From NCBI RefSeq assembly GCF_002077695.1, contig NZ_MWUE01000022.1:224822-288821 (forward strand): DNA of 64,000 nt, written 5' to 3'. Both the position numbers and the translations under genes were made by a program. The stretch is from Pantoea latae. Lineage in GTDB: Bacteria; Pseudomonadota; Gammaproteobacteria; Enterobacterales; Enterobacteriaceae. The notes beneath the pieces were generated by a model. It saw only the letters and a program-made list of their open reading frames with translations. It was not told the DNA's origin and ran no database searches. Positions 47,256 through 56,657 of the stretch are shown in pieces (the stretch's first letter is position 1; every line of letters starts with the position of its first letter).

Positions 47256-48173
47256 ATGAAGGACATTCGTTTCTCCATTGTAATACCCGCGTATAACGCC
47301 TCGCAGTCGATCGTGGCAACGCTGGATTGCGTGAAGGCGCAGAGCTATCGCAATTTCGAAGTGATCATCGTTGACGACAAATCCGCCGATGCGGCGGCGC
47401 TGGCGGAGGTGGTTAACGGCGAACGCTATCAGGATCTGGGCATTAACCTGGTGCTCTCCGAGGTGAAACTGAACGGCGCAGGCGCGCGCAACAAGGGGAT
47501 TGAGCTGGCGACCGGCGACTATATCAGCTTTCTCGACGCCGACGACGAGTGGCACGCTGACAAGCTGCTGGAGACCAGCCGCAAAATTCAGGAGCTGGAA
47601 GCGCAGGGCAAAAGCAAATTCATTATCTACAGCCAGGTCAACATCTATCAGGACGGCAGCTTCCTGAAGGTGATGCCGATGCAGACGCCAGGCAAAAACG
47701 AGACCGTGGCGGAGTACCTGTTCGGCTGTTACGGCTTTATGCAGACCAGCACGCTGGTGCTGAAGCGCGAAGATGCCGCGCGCATCCAGTTCGACACGCG
47801 CTATATCCGCCACCAGGATTACGACTTCTGCATTCGCGCCGATCGTCTCGGCTATGAATTCGTGATGATCCCGCGTCCGCTGGCGACCTACCATCTGGTG
47901 ACGAAGTTTGGATCCAAGCATAAAGGCGAATCGGTGAAATATTCGCTTTTCTGGCTGGATGCCATGAAGCCGCATCTGACCGCGCGCGACGTGCACACCT
48001 ATAAGGCCTTTAAACTGCCGCTGCGTTACAAAATGGACGGCAAGTCGCTGATGGCGAGCCTGAGCTTCGCCCGCTACTTCTTTCTCACCAATAAAGACAA
48101 TCAGTCCTACTTCCTCAACCGCGTCAAAGACAAGCTTCGGGCGCGGCTGGGCGGTGAAAAAGCGGTTTCCTGA
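47256..48173 (+). CDS. amsB: Glycosyltransferase family 2 (AmsB-like)
   Basis: Cytoplasmic GT-A sugar transferase, 305 residues (E. amylovora AmsB about 300). N-terminal FSIVIPAYNASQSIVATLDCVKAQSYRNFEVIIVDDKS nucleotide-sugar site, GARNKGIELATGDYISFLDADDEWH with the DxD motif, then FDTRYIRHQDYDFCIRADRLG with the likely base. It adds one sugar to the lipid-linked repeat unit. It follows an internal terminator and precedes a second GT2 gene; the equivalent in P. stewartii is wceB/cpsE. Donor and linkage are not readable from the sequence. Confidence 0.87.
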   Translation: MKDIRFSIVIPAYNASQSIVATLDCVKAQSYRNFEVIIVDDKSADAAALAEVVNGERYQDLGINLVLSEVKLNGAGARNKGIELATGDYISFLDADDEWHADKLLETSRKIQELEAQGKSKFIIYSQVNIYQDGSFLKVMPMQTPGKNETVAEYLFGCYGFMQTSTLVLKREDAARIQFDTRYIRHQDYDFCIRADRLGYEFVMIPRPLATYHLVTKFGSKHKGESVKYSLFWLDAMKPHLTARDVHTYKAFKLPLRYKMDGKSLMASLSFARYFFLTNKDNQSYFLNRVKDKLRARLGGEKAVS

Positions 48174-48184
48174 TCTTCTTCTCT

Positions 48185-48206
48185 GCTCCCCGGCGCGGGG
48201 AGCGCT
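48185..48206 (+). other. Hairpin between amsB and the next glycosyltransferase
   Basis: GCTCCCC-5-GGGGAGC followed by GCTTT. The weak T tract suggests attenuation or mRNA protection rather than full termination. Confidence 0.5.
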
Positions 48207-48233
48207 TTCCCGGAACGACTCTTTTATTCAGGT

Positions 48234-48992
48234 ATGAAAATGACGAACCAAGTTGGCACCGTTGGCATTGTGATGCCGATGTATAACGCACGTCAGACGG
48301 TTTTGCGCGCCGTGCAATCGGTGATGAATCAGACCTGGCCGGACTGGCACCTTTACCTGATCAACGACAAATCCACCGACGATTCGCTGGCGCTGGTGCG
48401 CGAGCACTGCCAGGATCCGCGCATCACCATCCTCGACAACGAGGTGAACCTTGGCGCGGCAGAAACCCGCAACGTCGGACTGCGCGCGGCGAAAGAGGAG
48501 ATCATCGCTTTTCTCGACAGCGATGACGAATGGCACGTCGACAAACTGGCACAGCAGGCCGCCGCTATCGCCGCGGGCGATGACTTCGTGATTACCGAAT
48601 ATCACTACAAAACCAAAAACGCCGATCACGATATCACCTACAGCAAGCCTTACCTTCAGCAGGAAAACTTCGTGAAGAAGCAGTATCGCGTCTGCTTCTC
48701 CTCGGTCTGCTTCCGCCGTCCGCCGCAGGGGATTTTCTTCCAGCGTAAAGGGCACGAAGACTTCCTGTTCCTCTATGAACTTTTCACCCGCTACAAACAG
48801 GCGCGCGTGATTCAGAGCATTCTCGTCAACTATTACGAATTAGGCGATTCCCTTTCGCGCAACAAGAACAAAGCGGCGAAGTGGCACCTGGAATTATTAA
48901 GAATTATCTATAAAAACAATCCTTTAAAAATCTATTACTATTACGGCTGGTATATGGTGAACGGCGTGCTGTTTACCCTTAAGCATCGATAA
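48234..48992 (+). CDS. Glycosyltransferase family 2 (AmsE / WceM-like)
   Basis: A 252-residue GT-A enzyme. N-terminal VGIVMPMYNARQTVLRAVQSVMNQTWPDWHLYLINDKSTDDS, then GAAETRNVGLRAAKEEIIAFLDSDDEWH with the DxD motif, and KGHEDFLFLYELFTRY with the probable catalytic acid region. It presumably adds one sugar of the EPS repeat. Gene order here is GT2-GT2-GT4, as I recall for wceB-wceM-wceN of P. stewartii, whereas E. amylovora has amsB-amsD-amsE. The last 100 bases are AT-richer than the rest. Two ATG codons (MKM) are possible starts; the first is given. Confidence 0.83.
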   Translation: MKMTNQVGTVGIVMPMYNARQTVLRAVQSVMNQTWPDWHLYLINDKSTDDSLALVREHCQDPRITILDNEVNLGAAETRNVGLRAAKEEIIAFLDSDDEWHVDKLAQQAAAIAAGDDFVITEYHYKTKNADHDITYSKPYLQQENFVKKQYRVCFSSVCFRRPPQGIFFQRKGHEDFLFLYELFTRYKQARVIQSILVNYYELGDSLSRNKNKAAKWHLELLRIIYKNNPLKIYYYYGWYMVNGVLFTLKHR

Positions 48993-49032
48993 CCGGATTG
49001 TCTTTTTACTCTTTTGAGGTGGGTAGCGTTAA

Positions 49033-50067
49033 ATGAAAAAAATTGTCCTGGTGATCAAAGATGCCTATTCGTACGCCGGCACTGAGAACATCTGCAACTT
49101 TATGTCCGAGTGTCTGGGCGAAACGCACGACGTCACCATCTATTCGCTGGAAGGCAGCGGTAAAACCTTCTACCCCTTTGAGCAGGTAAAAGAGATCGTC
49201 AGCTTCGAGGGACACAGCAACCCGATTAAAAGCATCGTGAAGCGCATTCACGATGAAGCCTTCGACAGCGTGTTCCTGATCAGCATGGGGCGCCTGAGCG
49301 TGATGTTCGCCTTCTGGAGCCTGCTCTCCGGCAAGAAGAAACGCTTCAAGGCCTACGCCTGCGAACATATCGCCATCAACTCCTTCAGCAAGCCGATAAA
49401 ACTCCTCAAGTACCTGCTGCTGCGCTACTACGATCAGGTCATCGTCCTGACCGACAAAGACCATCAGGTCTTCTCCCGCTGGCGCATCCCCAGTAAGCAA
49501 ATCCCCAACCCGGTGGTCTACAAAGCCTTCGAGCGTAAGACGCGCAGTCGTCAGGCGCTGGCGGTCGGCCGTCTTGATCACCAGAAAGGGTTCGATCTGC
49601 TGCTGGATATCTGGCGCGACTTTGTGCAGACCCATCCTGAGTGGACGCTGGCGATCGCCGGCGACGGCGAGCTGCGCCAGCAGCTGGAGGATCAGGCGGC
49701 GGCGCTCGGCATCACCGGCAGCGTCAACTTTGTCGGCCGCGTCAGCAATATCAACGACTACTATCGCGACAGCGATATGGCGCTGATGACCTCGCGCTAT
49801 GAAGGGCTGCCGCTGGTGCTGCTGGAGGCCAAATCCTGGTCGCTGCCGGTGGTGGCCTATGACTGCCCGACGGGTCCGCAGGAGATTATCAACCAGGGCG
49901 AAGATGGCTTCCTGGTGCCGATGAACGACAAGACGACCTTCCTGGCGCGCATGGATCAGCTCGCCAGCGACGACGCGCTGTTCTACGCCATGAGTCAAAA
50001 CACCAAAACCACCGCGCTGAAATTCGACGGCAAGCAGATTAAGCAGAGCTGGCTGGCGCTGGTTTAA
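49033..50067 (+). CDS. amsD: Glycosyltransferase family 4 (AmsD / WceN-like)
   Basis: A 344-residue retaining GT-B enzyme. N-terminal half KKIVLVIKDAYSYAGTENICNFMSE. C-terminal nucleotide-sugar half with AVGRLDHQKGFDLLLDIW, AGDGELRQQLE, VNFVGRVSNINDYY and the E-x7-E motif SRYEGLPLVLLEAKS. AmsD of E. amylovora is a galactosyltransferase by genetic evidence, but the donor cannot be confirmed here. GAGGTGGG lies upstream of the ATG. It is followed after 88 bases by amsF. Confidence 0.86.
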   Translation: MKKIVLVIKDAYSYAGTENICNFMSECLGETHDVTIYSLEGSGKTFYPFEQVKEIVSFEGHSNPIKSIVKRIHDEAFDSVFLISMGRLSVMFAFWSLLSGKKKRFKAYACEHIAINSFSKPIKLLKYLLLRYYDQVIVLTDKDHQVFSRWRIPSKQIPNPVVYKAFERKTRSRQALAVGRLDHQKGFDLLLDIWRDFVQTHPEWTLAIAGDGELRQQLEDQAAALGITGSVNFVGRVSNINDYYRDSDMALMTSRYEGLPLVLLEAKSWSLPVVAYDCPTGPQEIINQGEDGFLVPMNDKTTFLARMDQLASDDALFYAMSQNTKTTALKFDGKQIKQSWLALV

Positions 50068-50155
50068 CGGCGGCAGGGAAGGGCCACATTGCAACGAGCC
50101 TCAGGGAACACGTTATGGCCCATTGCGCGGCCCCATCGACTACGGGATTAGATGC

Positions 50156-52366
50156 ATGAAAAGAAGAGAAGTCTTGCAGACCGCAGCCTCCTCCATTGTT
50201 GCCGCACTCTCCGTCAGTGCGTTCTCCAGCCACGCCGCCAAAAGCAGCGGCGTTGCCCTGAAAGCCATCGAGCCGTCGGCGCTGCCGAAAGGCGACGTGC
50301 CGATTCTGACGCCGGAAAACCTCTACGCCATGCCGCCGCAGTTCTGGCAGAACTTTGAAGGCGAGCTGTGGATCGGTAAAGCGGGCAGCGACGCCAGCCA
50401 GCCGGGAAATCAGATCCCGCTGTTTCTGCGCGACGCCAGCGGCAAACTGTCGCAGATCACCCAGCCCGTTGCGCTCAATAAAGGCAGTTTCGCGCGCTTT
50501 ATGCATGACAATGCGGCGCTGATCGCCGATCCGGCGCACTCCATGACGGTGAAAGAGCGTGACGGCACCACGCTGTTCTCTATTCCCGACGTCAGCCGAC
50601 CGGGCCAGGCGGCGTTCAGCCAGCGTCTGGCGCAGCCGGGCGGCTATCAGCTGATTGGTGAAATCGCCTCGGTAGAAGAGCTGCGTAAAACCCGCCCGCT
50701 GTTTGAAGGGGCGAAGATCAAGCTGAAAAGCTGGCATGAAGGGCTGGAAGTGGGCGGCGGCGAGTTTATCGGCAGCTTCCAGCAGGCAGCCGATGATGGC
50801 GGCGTTAACTTCGCCGGCGAAGGCTTTCACTGGCGTCGCGTGGTGGACGATTTCAACCGCCTGTCGCTGTTTGACTTTGGCGCCATCGCCGACGGCAAAA
50901 CCGACGCCGCGCCCGCTATCAAGGCGATGTATCAGTGGTCGGAACAGGCGGAGCAGCCCATCTGCGTGCAGTTTCCCGCCGGCACCTTTTTTGTCTCCGC
51001 CTGCGACTTCGGCGATAAAGGGCGGCGCTTCTTCCGCATCTCCGGCGCCATGGTCAACTTTGGTTACTTCCCGGCCACCACGCTGGTCTCTGACGGTCAG
51101 TCGGACTTTATTTTCGACGTCAACGCGCGCTGGGTGGAGATCTCCAACCTGATCTTCAACGGCAACAGCGACAAACACCCCAACCAGCAGGGCCTGTTCC
51201 GCAACACCTGCCAGGGCGGCCAGTTCTTCCGCGGCGCCTGCCTGCGTTTCAACGCTGTTGGCGGCACCGCGCTCAGCCTGCTCGATACGCTGGATTGCAA
51301 AATCGACCAGTGGTACGCCTCACGCTGCACCGGCGACGTGATCAAAGCGGGCTGGTCGGGCCGTAAAGCGGGCGCCTGGGATCACAGCACCGCGATTGAA
51401 CTCTCTAACTTTAACGCCCAGAACTGTCGCGGCGGCATGGTGCTGAACCTGCCGCGCTGCAGCCAGTCGCTGATCCACAACGGCTGGATCGAGCACTGCG
51501 ACCACCCGGGCGATATCTCCAACGGCCAGTGGATCGTCGACGCGCTGAGCCTGGAAGATTGCAAAAACCCGCTGATTGCCCACAACTCGCGCCTCAATAT
51601 GCGCCAGACCAACCTGCAGTCCGGCAGCTGGATCGATAACTCTGAGCAGGGCGAGCGCTGGCTCAACGTTTGGGAGATGGGATCGACGCGCGTGGAGTCG
51701 TACGGTGTCGCCATTGACGGCAGCCTGAAATATAACTACATCACCTCGCGCTGGCGGCTGGAGAACAACAGCGACCAGCAGACGTGGTTCGAGCTTGGCA
51801 CCCTCTATTCCCCGACCGTCGGCGACGCCTGGGAGATTGAAATCTTTGGCCAGTCGGAGTTCAGCAACGGCAGCACCAGCCAGCCGCTGATGAACCCGAT
51901 CGCCGATCGCGCCACCGGCGGCCGCGCGGTGATCCAGCTGCAGCGCAAGAAGAGCAAAGCAGAAGCGAGCTGGTCGGCGGAAGGCAGTAGCCCGGTGGTC
52001 GAGGTGCGCTACGTCGCCGCTAACGACAGCGAAGTGCGCATCTTCGTCAAGCTGGCGGGCTGGACACCGTCGGCGGTGGTGCTGATGAAAACCACCAGCA
52101 AAGATCGCTTCGCCACCGGCCGCTGCGCGCGCGTCGACGCGCGCATGGAGAAAGGCACGCCGCCGTCCGGCAATGTGGCCGCGCCGCAGCGCTTTAGCCT
52201 GCACAACGGCAAAGCGGGCATCGGCGGCAACGAGCAGGGCGATCTGCTGCTGGCGTCGCGCGCGCTCAGCGCCGAGCAGGTGGACACCAGTAAACCGAAA
52301 GGCTTTATCTCGATGGTGATCAACGGCGAGCAGTGCGCCGTGCCCTATTTCGCCCTCAAAGGGTAG
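50156..52366 (+). CDS. amsF: Secreted tailspike-like EPS hydrolase AmsF / WceF
   Basis: A 736-residue exported protein. The N-terminus MKRREVLQTAASSIVAALSV carries an RR pair before a hydrophobic stretch and looks like a Tat signal; cleavage is likely around residue 28 (SHA). The central part (about 225-560) contains LFDFGAIADGKTDAAPAIKAMYQWSEQ, a pectate-lyase-like start common to phage tailspikes, followed by right-handed beta-helix type sequence with many N/G/D turns. From memory, WceF and AmsF are tailspike-like enzymes that trim their own EPS. The ATG at 50156 is chosen for the signal peptide. It lies between the glycosyltransferase genes and amsJ. Confidence 0.88.
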   Translation: MKRREVLQTAASSIVAALSVSAFSSHAAKSSGVALKAIEPSALPKGDVPILTPENLYAMPPQFWQNFEGELWIGKAGSDASQPGNQIPLFLRDASGKLSQITQPVALNKGSFARFMHDNAALIADPAHSMTVKERDGTTLFSIPDVSRPGQAAFSQRLAQPGGYQLIGEIASVEELRKTRPLFEGAKIKLKSWHEGLEVGGGEFIGSFQQAADDGGVNFAGEGFHWRRVVDDFNRLSLFDFGAIADGKTDAAPAIKAMYQWSEQAEQPICVQFPAGTFFVSACDFGDKGRRFFRISGAMVNFGYFPATTLVSDGQSDFIFDVNARWVEISNLIFNGNSDKHPNQQGLFRNTCQGGQFFRGACLRFNAVGGTALSLLDTLDCKIDQWYASRCTGDVIKAGWSGRKAGAWDHSTAIELSNFNAQNCRGGMVLNLPRCSQSLIHNGWIEHCDHPGDISNGQWIVDALSLEDCKNPLIAHNSRLNMRQTNLQSGSWIDNSEQGERWLNVWEMGSTRVESYGVAIDGSLKYNYITSRWRLENNSDQQTWFELGTLYSPTVGDAWEIEIFGQSEFSNGSTSQPLMNPIADRATGGRAVIQLQRKKSKAEASWSAEGSSPVVEVRYVAANDSEVRIFVKLAGWTPSAVVLMKTTSKDRFATGRCARVDARMEKGTPPSGNVAAPQRFSLHNGKAGIGGNEQGDLLLASRALSAEQVDTSKPKGFISMVINGEQCAVPYFALKG

Positions 52367-52375
52367 TTTTAGTTA

Positions 52376-52397
52376 TCGCGCCCAGGGAAGGGCGCGA
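52376..52397 (+). other. Hairpin after amsF
   Basis: TCGCGCCC-6-GGGCGCGA, an 8-bp stem 9 bases past the amsF stop, without an adjacent T tract. T-rich runs appear 35-75 bases later. Confidence 0.45.
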
Positions 52398-52556
52398 GCA
52401 GTATCCTCTGGAGCGCTTTTTTGATGGTCTTTTTTGGCATTTTTTAACGACAGAGTTCACTTTGCCCGTTCAGGATATGGCGGCTTGTTTACCCGGCGCA
52501 TCGCATCTGCACCCGGTCGGGTAGAAAATTAGAAGAAATTTTTCGGAGTTTTTTTG

Positions 52557-53819
52557 ATGAAAATTTTATTGGTGGGTAACCATACGTGTGGGAATCGCGG
52601 GGATGGCGCGATTCTCCGTGGGTTGATCGACTCAATCCACGCTGCCCGCGGTGATGTAGAGATTGAGGTGATCAGCCGTTATCCCACAAGCTCTGGGTAT
52701 CTGCTCCAGCAGGAGATCAAACAGGATTCGCTGTTTCTGCATAACAGCAAATCGGCAAAGGGCCTGGCCGGCACCATCAAGCGCAAGGTGGCCAACCGCC
52801 TGATGCCGAACATTATGATGGCGCATCTCGGCAAAGGCGGCCCGTTTAAATCGTTTGCCGTGCCGGCGCATCTTGCCGCTTTCGCCGACAGCCTGAAGCA
52901 GTACGACGCCATTATTCAGGTTGGCGGCTCGTTCTTTGTCGATCTCTACGGCGTCACGCAGTTCGACCATGCGCTGTGCGCCCTGATGGCGAAGAAGCCC
53001 ATCTGGCTGATTGGCCACTCGGTGGGTCCGTTTCAGAACCCGCGCGTCAACGCGCTGGCGAATTTCGTCTTTGACCGCGTCGACCGCCTGGTGCTGCGCG
53101 AGTCGGTCAGCCTGGACTTAATGAAAAAAGATGGCGTAACAACGCGCAAGGTGGCGCCAGGGGTGGACACCGCCTTTCTGGTGCGCGCGCGCAGCGTCGA
53201 GCAGCCGAGCCACAATCTGCTGCACTGGCAGGCGATCATCAGCCGCCGCAAAACCATCGCCATTACCGTGCGCGAGCTGGCGCCGTTCGACAAACGGCTC
53301 GGCGTCACGCAGAAAGAGTATGAAGCCGCCTTTGGCCGCGTGATCAACGCGATGATTGCCGAAGGCTATCAGGTAGTCGCGTTTTCAACCTGCACCGGCA
53401 TCGACAGCTACGCCAAAGATGACCGCATGGTGGCGCTGACGCTGCGCGACAGCGTCGATCACCCTGAGCATTATCAGGTCATCATGGATGAGTTTAACGA
53501 TCTGGAGCTGGGTATTTTGCTGAGCCACTGCCATCTCACCATCGGCACGCGACTGCACTCCGCCATTATCTCCATGAACTTCGGCACGCCGGCCGTGGCG
53601 ATTAACTATGAACACAAATCGCTGGGCGTGATGAATCAGCTCGGGCTGCCGCAGATGGCGACCGACGTGAAGAGCCTGATGGACGGCTCGCTGATCGGCA
53701 AAGTAAAAAAGGTGCTGGCGGACTATGACGCCATCAAACAGCAGGTCGACACGGCGGTTGCGCACGAGCGTGAAGTCGGAAACCGGATCACAGAAGAGAT
53801 CCTCAACGTATTGGGGTAA
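52557..53819 (+). CDS. amsJ: Polysaccharide pyruvyl transferase family protein
   Basis: A 420-residue cytoplasmic protein of the PS_pyruv_trans family (GT-B-like). Starts MKILLVGNHTCGNRGDGAIL; contains VGGSFFVDLYG, WLIGHSVGPFQNP, LVLRESVSLDLMKKDGV, IAITVRELAPFDKR and HLTIGTRLHSAIISMNFGTP with the catalytic His region. It adds a ketal-linked pyruvate from phosphoenolpyruvate to EPS sugars; amylovoran is known to be pyruvylated. It is similar to WcaK of colanic acid. CGGAG lies 8 bases before the ATG. The 190-base gap before it holds one hairpin. Confidence 0.92.
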   Translation: MKILLVGNHTCGNRGDGAILRGLIDSIHAARGDVEIEVISRYPTSSGYLLQQEIKQDSLFLHNSKSAKGLAGTIKRKVANRLMPNIMMAHLGKGGPFKSFAVPAHLAAFADSLKQYDAIIQVGGSFFVDLYGVTQFDHALCALMAKKPIWLIGHSVGPFQNPRVNALANFVFDRVDRLVLRESVSLDLMKKDGVTTRKVAPGVDTAFLVRARSVEQPSHNLLHWQAIISRRKTIAITVRELAPFDKRLGVTQKEYEAAFGRVINAMIAEGYQVVAFSTCTGIDSYAKDDRMVALTLRDSVDHPEHYQVIMDEFNDLELGILLSHCHLTIGTRLHSAIISMNFGTPAVAINYEHKSLGVMNQLGLPQMATDVKSLMDGSLIGKVKKVLADYDAIKQQVDTAVAHEREVGNRITEEILNVLG

Positions 53820-53823
53820 TGCT

Positions 53824-55047
53824 ATGAAACTGACTTTTTTCACCATGCGTTTCCCGGTCGCCTCTGAGACCTTCGTGCTGAACCAGGTGACCCATTTTAT
53901 CGACGCCGGCTACGACGTTGAAATCATCTCTGTTTTTCCCGGCGATCTGGTGAACCGCCACGCGGCGTTCGACGAGTATCATCTGGCGGCGCGCACCCAC
54001 TATCTGCTGCCGGAAGAGAAGGTGTCGAATATCGACAAGCTCAACCAGCGGCTGAAGCTGGTGCTGCCGAAGGTGGCAAAACCGGCGCTGATCCGCTCGC
54101 TGAACGTGCGCCGCTACGGCGCGCAGTCCAGCAAACTGTTGCTGCCTTCGATCGTGGCGAACACCAGCCAGCCCTATACCGCCGACGTGTTCCTTGTGCA
54201 CTTCGGCTATGCGGGCGCGCTGGCCAACAAGCTGCGCGAACTGGGCGTGCTGGTGGGCAAACAGGCGACGGTGTTTCACGGCGCCGATATTTCGCGCCGA
54301 CATATTCTGGAAGAGCACAAGCAGGACTACGTCAATCTGTTCGAGCAGAGCGAGCTGCTGCTGCCGATCAGCCATCTCTGGGAGCGCAAGCTGATCGAGA
54401 TGGGCTGTCCGCCGGAGAAGATCCACGTGACGCGCATGGGCATCGAGCCGGAGAAGTTTAACTTCCAGCCGCGTCAGGCGTTTCATTCGCCGCTGCGCAT
54501 CGTCTCCGTGGCGCGCCTCACCGAGAAGAAGGGACTCGACGTGGCGGTGAAGGCCAGCGAGATCCTCAAGCAGCGCGGCGGCCAGTTTGAGTTCACCATT
54601 ATCGGCAACGGCGATCAGGATGAGATGATGCGTCAGCATATCGCCAACGCCGGGCTGGAAGACTGCGTCAGCATGCCGGGCTTTAAGCCGCAGGAGGAGA
54701 TCCGCGCGGCGCTCAGCGAGGCGGATATCTTCCTGCTGCCCTCTAAAACCGCCGCCGACGGCGATATGGAAGGGATCCCGGTGGCGCTGATGGAGGCGAT
54801 GGCGGTGGGCCTGCCGGTGGTCTCTACCTTCCACAGCGGTATTCCCGAGCTGATTGAGAACAATGTCTCAGGCTGGCTGGTGCCGGAGGATGACGCCGAG
54901 GCGCTGGCCGACACGCTGCTGAAGCTGTCGCAGGGCGATGTCGACGTCGCGCCGGTGGTGGCGGCGGCGCGCCATAAGGTGGAAACGGAGTTTAACCAGC
55001 ATATCGCCTACGGCGAGCTGGCGCAGTTACTGGAGCGGCTGGCGTGA
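53824..55047 (+). CDS. amsK: Glycosyltransferase family 4 (AmsK / WcaL-like)
   Basis: A 407-residue GT-B enzyme, the length of E. amylovora AmsK. N-terminal KLTFFTMRFPVASETFVLNQVTHFIDAGYDVEI, middle TVFHGADISRRHILEEH, C-terminal VARLTEKKGLDVAVKASEIL, IIGNGDQDEMM, and the E-x7-E motif DMEGIPVALMEAMAVGLPVV. The start is 4 bases after the amsJ stop. Its own stop overlaps the amsL start. It adds a late sugar to the repeat unit. Confidence 0.92.
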   Translation: MKLTFFTMRFPVASETFVLNQVTHFIDAGYDVEIISVFPGDLVNRHAAFDEYHLAARTHYLLPEEKVSNIDKLNQRLKLVLPKVAKPALIRSLNVRRYGAQSSKLLLPSIVANTSQPYTADVFLVHFGYAGALANKLRELGVLVGKQATVFHGADISRRHILEEHKQDYVNLFEQSELLLPISHLWERKLIEMGCPPEKIHVTRMGIEPEKFNFQPRQAFHSPLRIVSVARLTEKKGLDVAVKASEILKQRGGQFEFTIIGNGDQDEMMRQHIANAGLEDCVSMPGFKPQEEIRAALSEADIFLLPSKTAADGDMEGIPVALMEAMAVGLPVVSTFHSGIPELIENNVSGWLVPEDDAEALADTLLKLSQGDVDVAPVVAAARHKVETEFNQHIAYGELAQLLERLA

Positions 55048-56384
55048 ATGGTTTGAAAAAACAGGCGGTCTGGCTGTTCGGCAGCACCTGTTTTGCCGCG
55101 CTGCTGCAGGTGTTGCAGCTCAGCGTGCTGGCGCGCAGGCTGGAGGCGCACGAGCTGGGGCTGCTGGCGATCATCAACGCCATTCTGGCGGTCGCCACCG
55201 TGCTGCAGGATATGGGGATGAGCAGCTATATCGTTCATCGCCAGCAGATCACCCGGCGCGAGCAGAGCACCATCTACTGGGTTAACGTGTCGCTCAGCCT
55301 GATGACCGGCCTGATCCTGCTGGGCATCGCTTATCCGATCGCCTGGTTCTACCATCTGCCGGAGCTGGTGGGGCTGATTATGCTCACCAGCCTCAATTTC
55401 CTTGTGCTGGGCCATCTGTCGCAGTATCAGGCGCACTTTATCAAAACCAAACGCATGGTGCTGCTCGCAAAGATCGAGATGGCGACCAAGCTGTTTGCGT
55501 TTGCCTGCACGCTACTGATGCTCTACTTCACCTCGCTGACCGTGGCGGCGGCGATCCTCGGCCTGTTTATCAACGCCTTTACCCGCATTCTCTGCATGAT
55601 CGCCTTCGGCGAGAAGGCATGGCGGCCCACCTGGGCGTTTGATAAAGCCACCTTTGTCGGCGCGGTGCGCTACGGCGCCTATCAGCTTGGCTCGCAGACC
55701 ATCAATCAGCTGCGCACCCAGGCGGACGCACTGATTGTCGGCAAGGTGATGGGCGCGGAGATGCTCGGCATCTACTCGCTGGCGAAAGAGCTGATCCTTC
55801 AGCCGCTCAAGCTGGTGTCGCCGGTGATTAACCGCCTGGCGCTGCCGCGCTTCGCCGAGAAGCAGCAGGATCCCGAGCAGCTGAAACGGCTGTTCCTCAA
55901 GGGCACCTTCGTCATTATGCTGTTCAGCAGCGCAATGTACCTCGCCATCGGCATTCTGTCGCCGGTGATCGTACGCGTGCTTTACGGCGCCTCCCATGAG
56001 CAGGTTTACCATCTGATCCCGCTGATGCTGCTGTTCGGCATGCTGCGTCCGATGGGCGGGCTGACCGGCGCCATTTCCCAGGCGAACGGACGTACCAACG
56101 TCGAGTTTTACTGGAATATCGTGGCGAGCCTGGTGGTGCTGGCGGTGCTGGCAACCACCTTTATCTGGCCCAACGTGCTCTACGTGGCGCTGACGCTCTC
56201 TATCTCGCAGGTGCTGATCTCCGCCTTCGCCCATCCGTTCTTTATCAAACCGGTTATCGGCATCCGCTTTATGCCCTATGCGCGGCAGTGGGTCTCGGTC
56301 TCGGCGCTGTTCATCGTGGTGATTGCGCTGGTGAACCATTTCAACCTGTTTGTGATGCCGGAGTGGTTTGCCGGCTGGCTCTGA
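55044..56384 (+). CDS. amsL: Repeat-unit flippase (Wzx)
   Basis: A 446-residue inner-membrane MOP-family protein with about 14 helices, full length. Moves lipid-linked repeat units to the periplasmic face for AmsC. The start is GTG at 55044, overlapping the amsK stop (GTGA); the nearby ATG at 55048 is in another frame and stops at once. Features include GSTCFAALLQVLQLSVLARRLEAHELGLLAI and QLGSQTINQLRTQADALIVGKVMGAEMLGIYSLAKEL. It is the last gene of the ams operon, followed by a strong terminator. Confidence 0.93.
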   Translation: MNGLKKQAVWLFGSTCFAALLQVLQLSVLARRLEAHELGLLAIINAILAVATVLQDMGMSSYIVHRQQITRREQSTIYWVNVSLSLMTGLILLGIAYPIAWFYHLPELVGLIMLTSLNFLVLGHLSQYQAHFIKTKRMVLLAKIEMATKLFAFACTLLMLYFTSLTVAAAILGLFINAFTRILCMIAFGEKAWRPTWAFDKATFVGAVRYGAYQLGSQTINQLRTQADALIVGKVMGAEMLGIYSLAKELILQPLKLVSPVINRLALPRFAEKQQDPEQLKRLFLKGTFVIMLFSSAMYLAIGILSPVIVRVLYGASHEQVYHLIPLMLLFGMLRPMGGLTGAISQANGRTNVEFYWNIVASLVVLAVLATTFIWPNVLYVALTLSISQVLISAFAHPFFIKPVIGIRFMPYARQWVSVSALFIVVIALVNHFNLFVMPEWFAGWL

Positions 56385-56396
56385 TCCACACCTCTT

Positions 56397-56430
56397 CTCG
56401 GGCGGCCACTGTGCCGCCCGAGTCTTTTTT
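56397..56430 (+). terminator. Terminator ending the ams operon
   Basis: CTCGGGCGGC-6-GCCGCCCGAG (10-bp stem) followed by TCTTTTTT. Confidence 0.92.
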
Positions 56431-56594
56431 AGCCTGGCATTAACCCCTGTCGGCAACGGCTGTGGCAGGCGGTTTTTCCGGGCGGGTTAGCGCTTGTCTT
56501 TACTCGCTTTATGGCGCGGCTGAACAGTGGGAAAAAGATGAATTTCTAAGGGATGACAGGCATTTAGTGTCGGATTTTCGGATAAAGATTATAC

Positions 56595-56621
56595 TTGCAG
56601 TTCTGGCCGATCCTGCATAAT
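56595..56621 (+). promoter_or_regulatory. Candidate galF promoter
   Basis: TTGCAG (56595-56600) and CATAAT (56616-56621), 15 bases apart, about 37 bases upstream of galF. The spacer is shorter than ideal. Confidence 0.35.
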
Positions 56622-56657
56622 CGACCGCACGTATTCACTTCATGAAATGGAAAAAAT

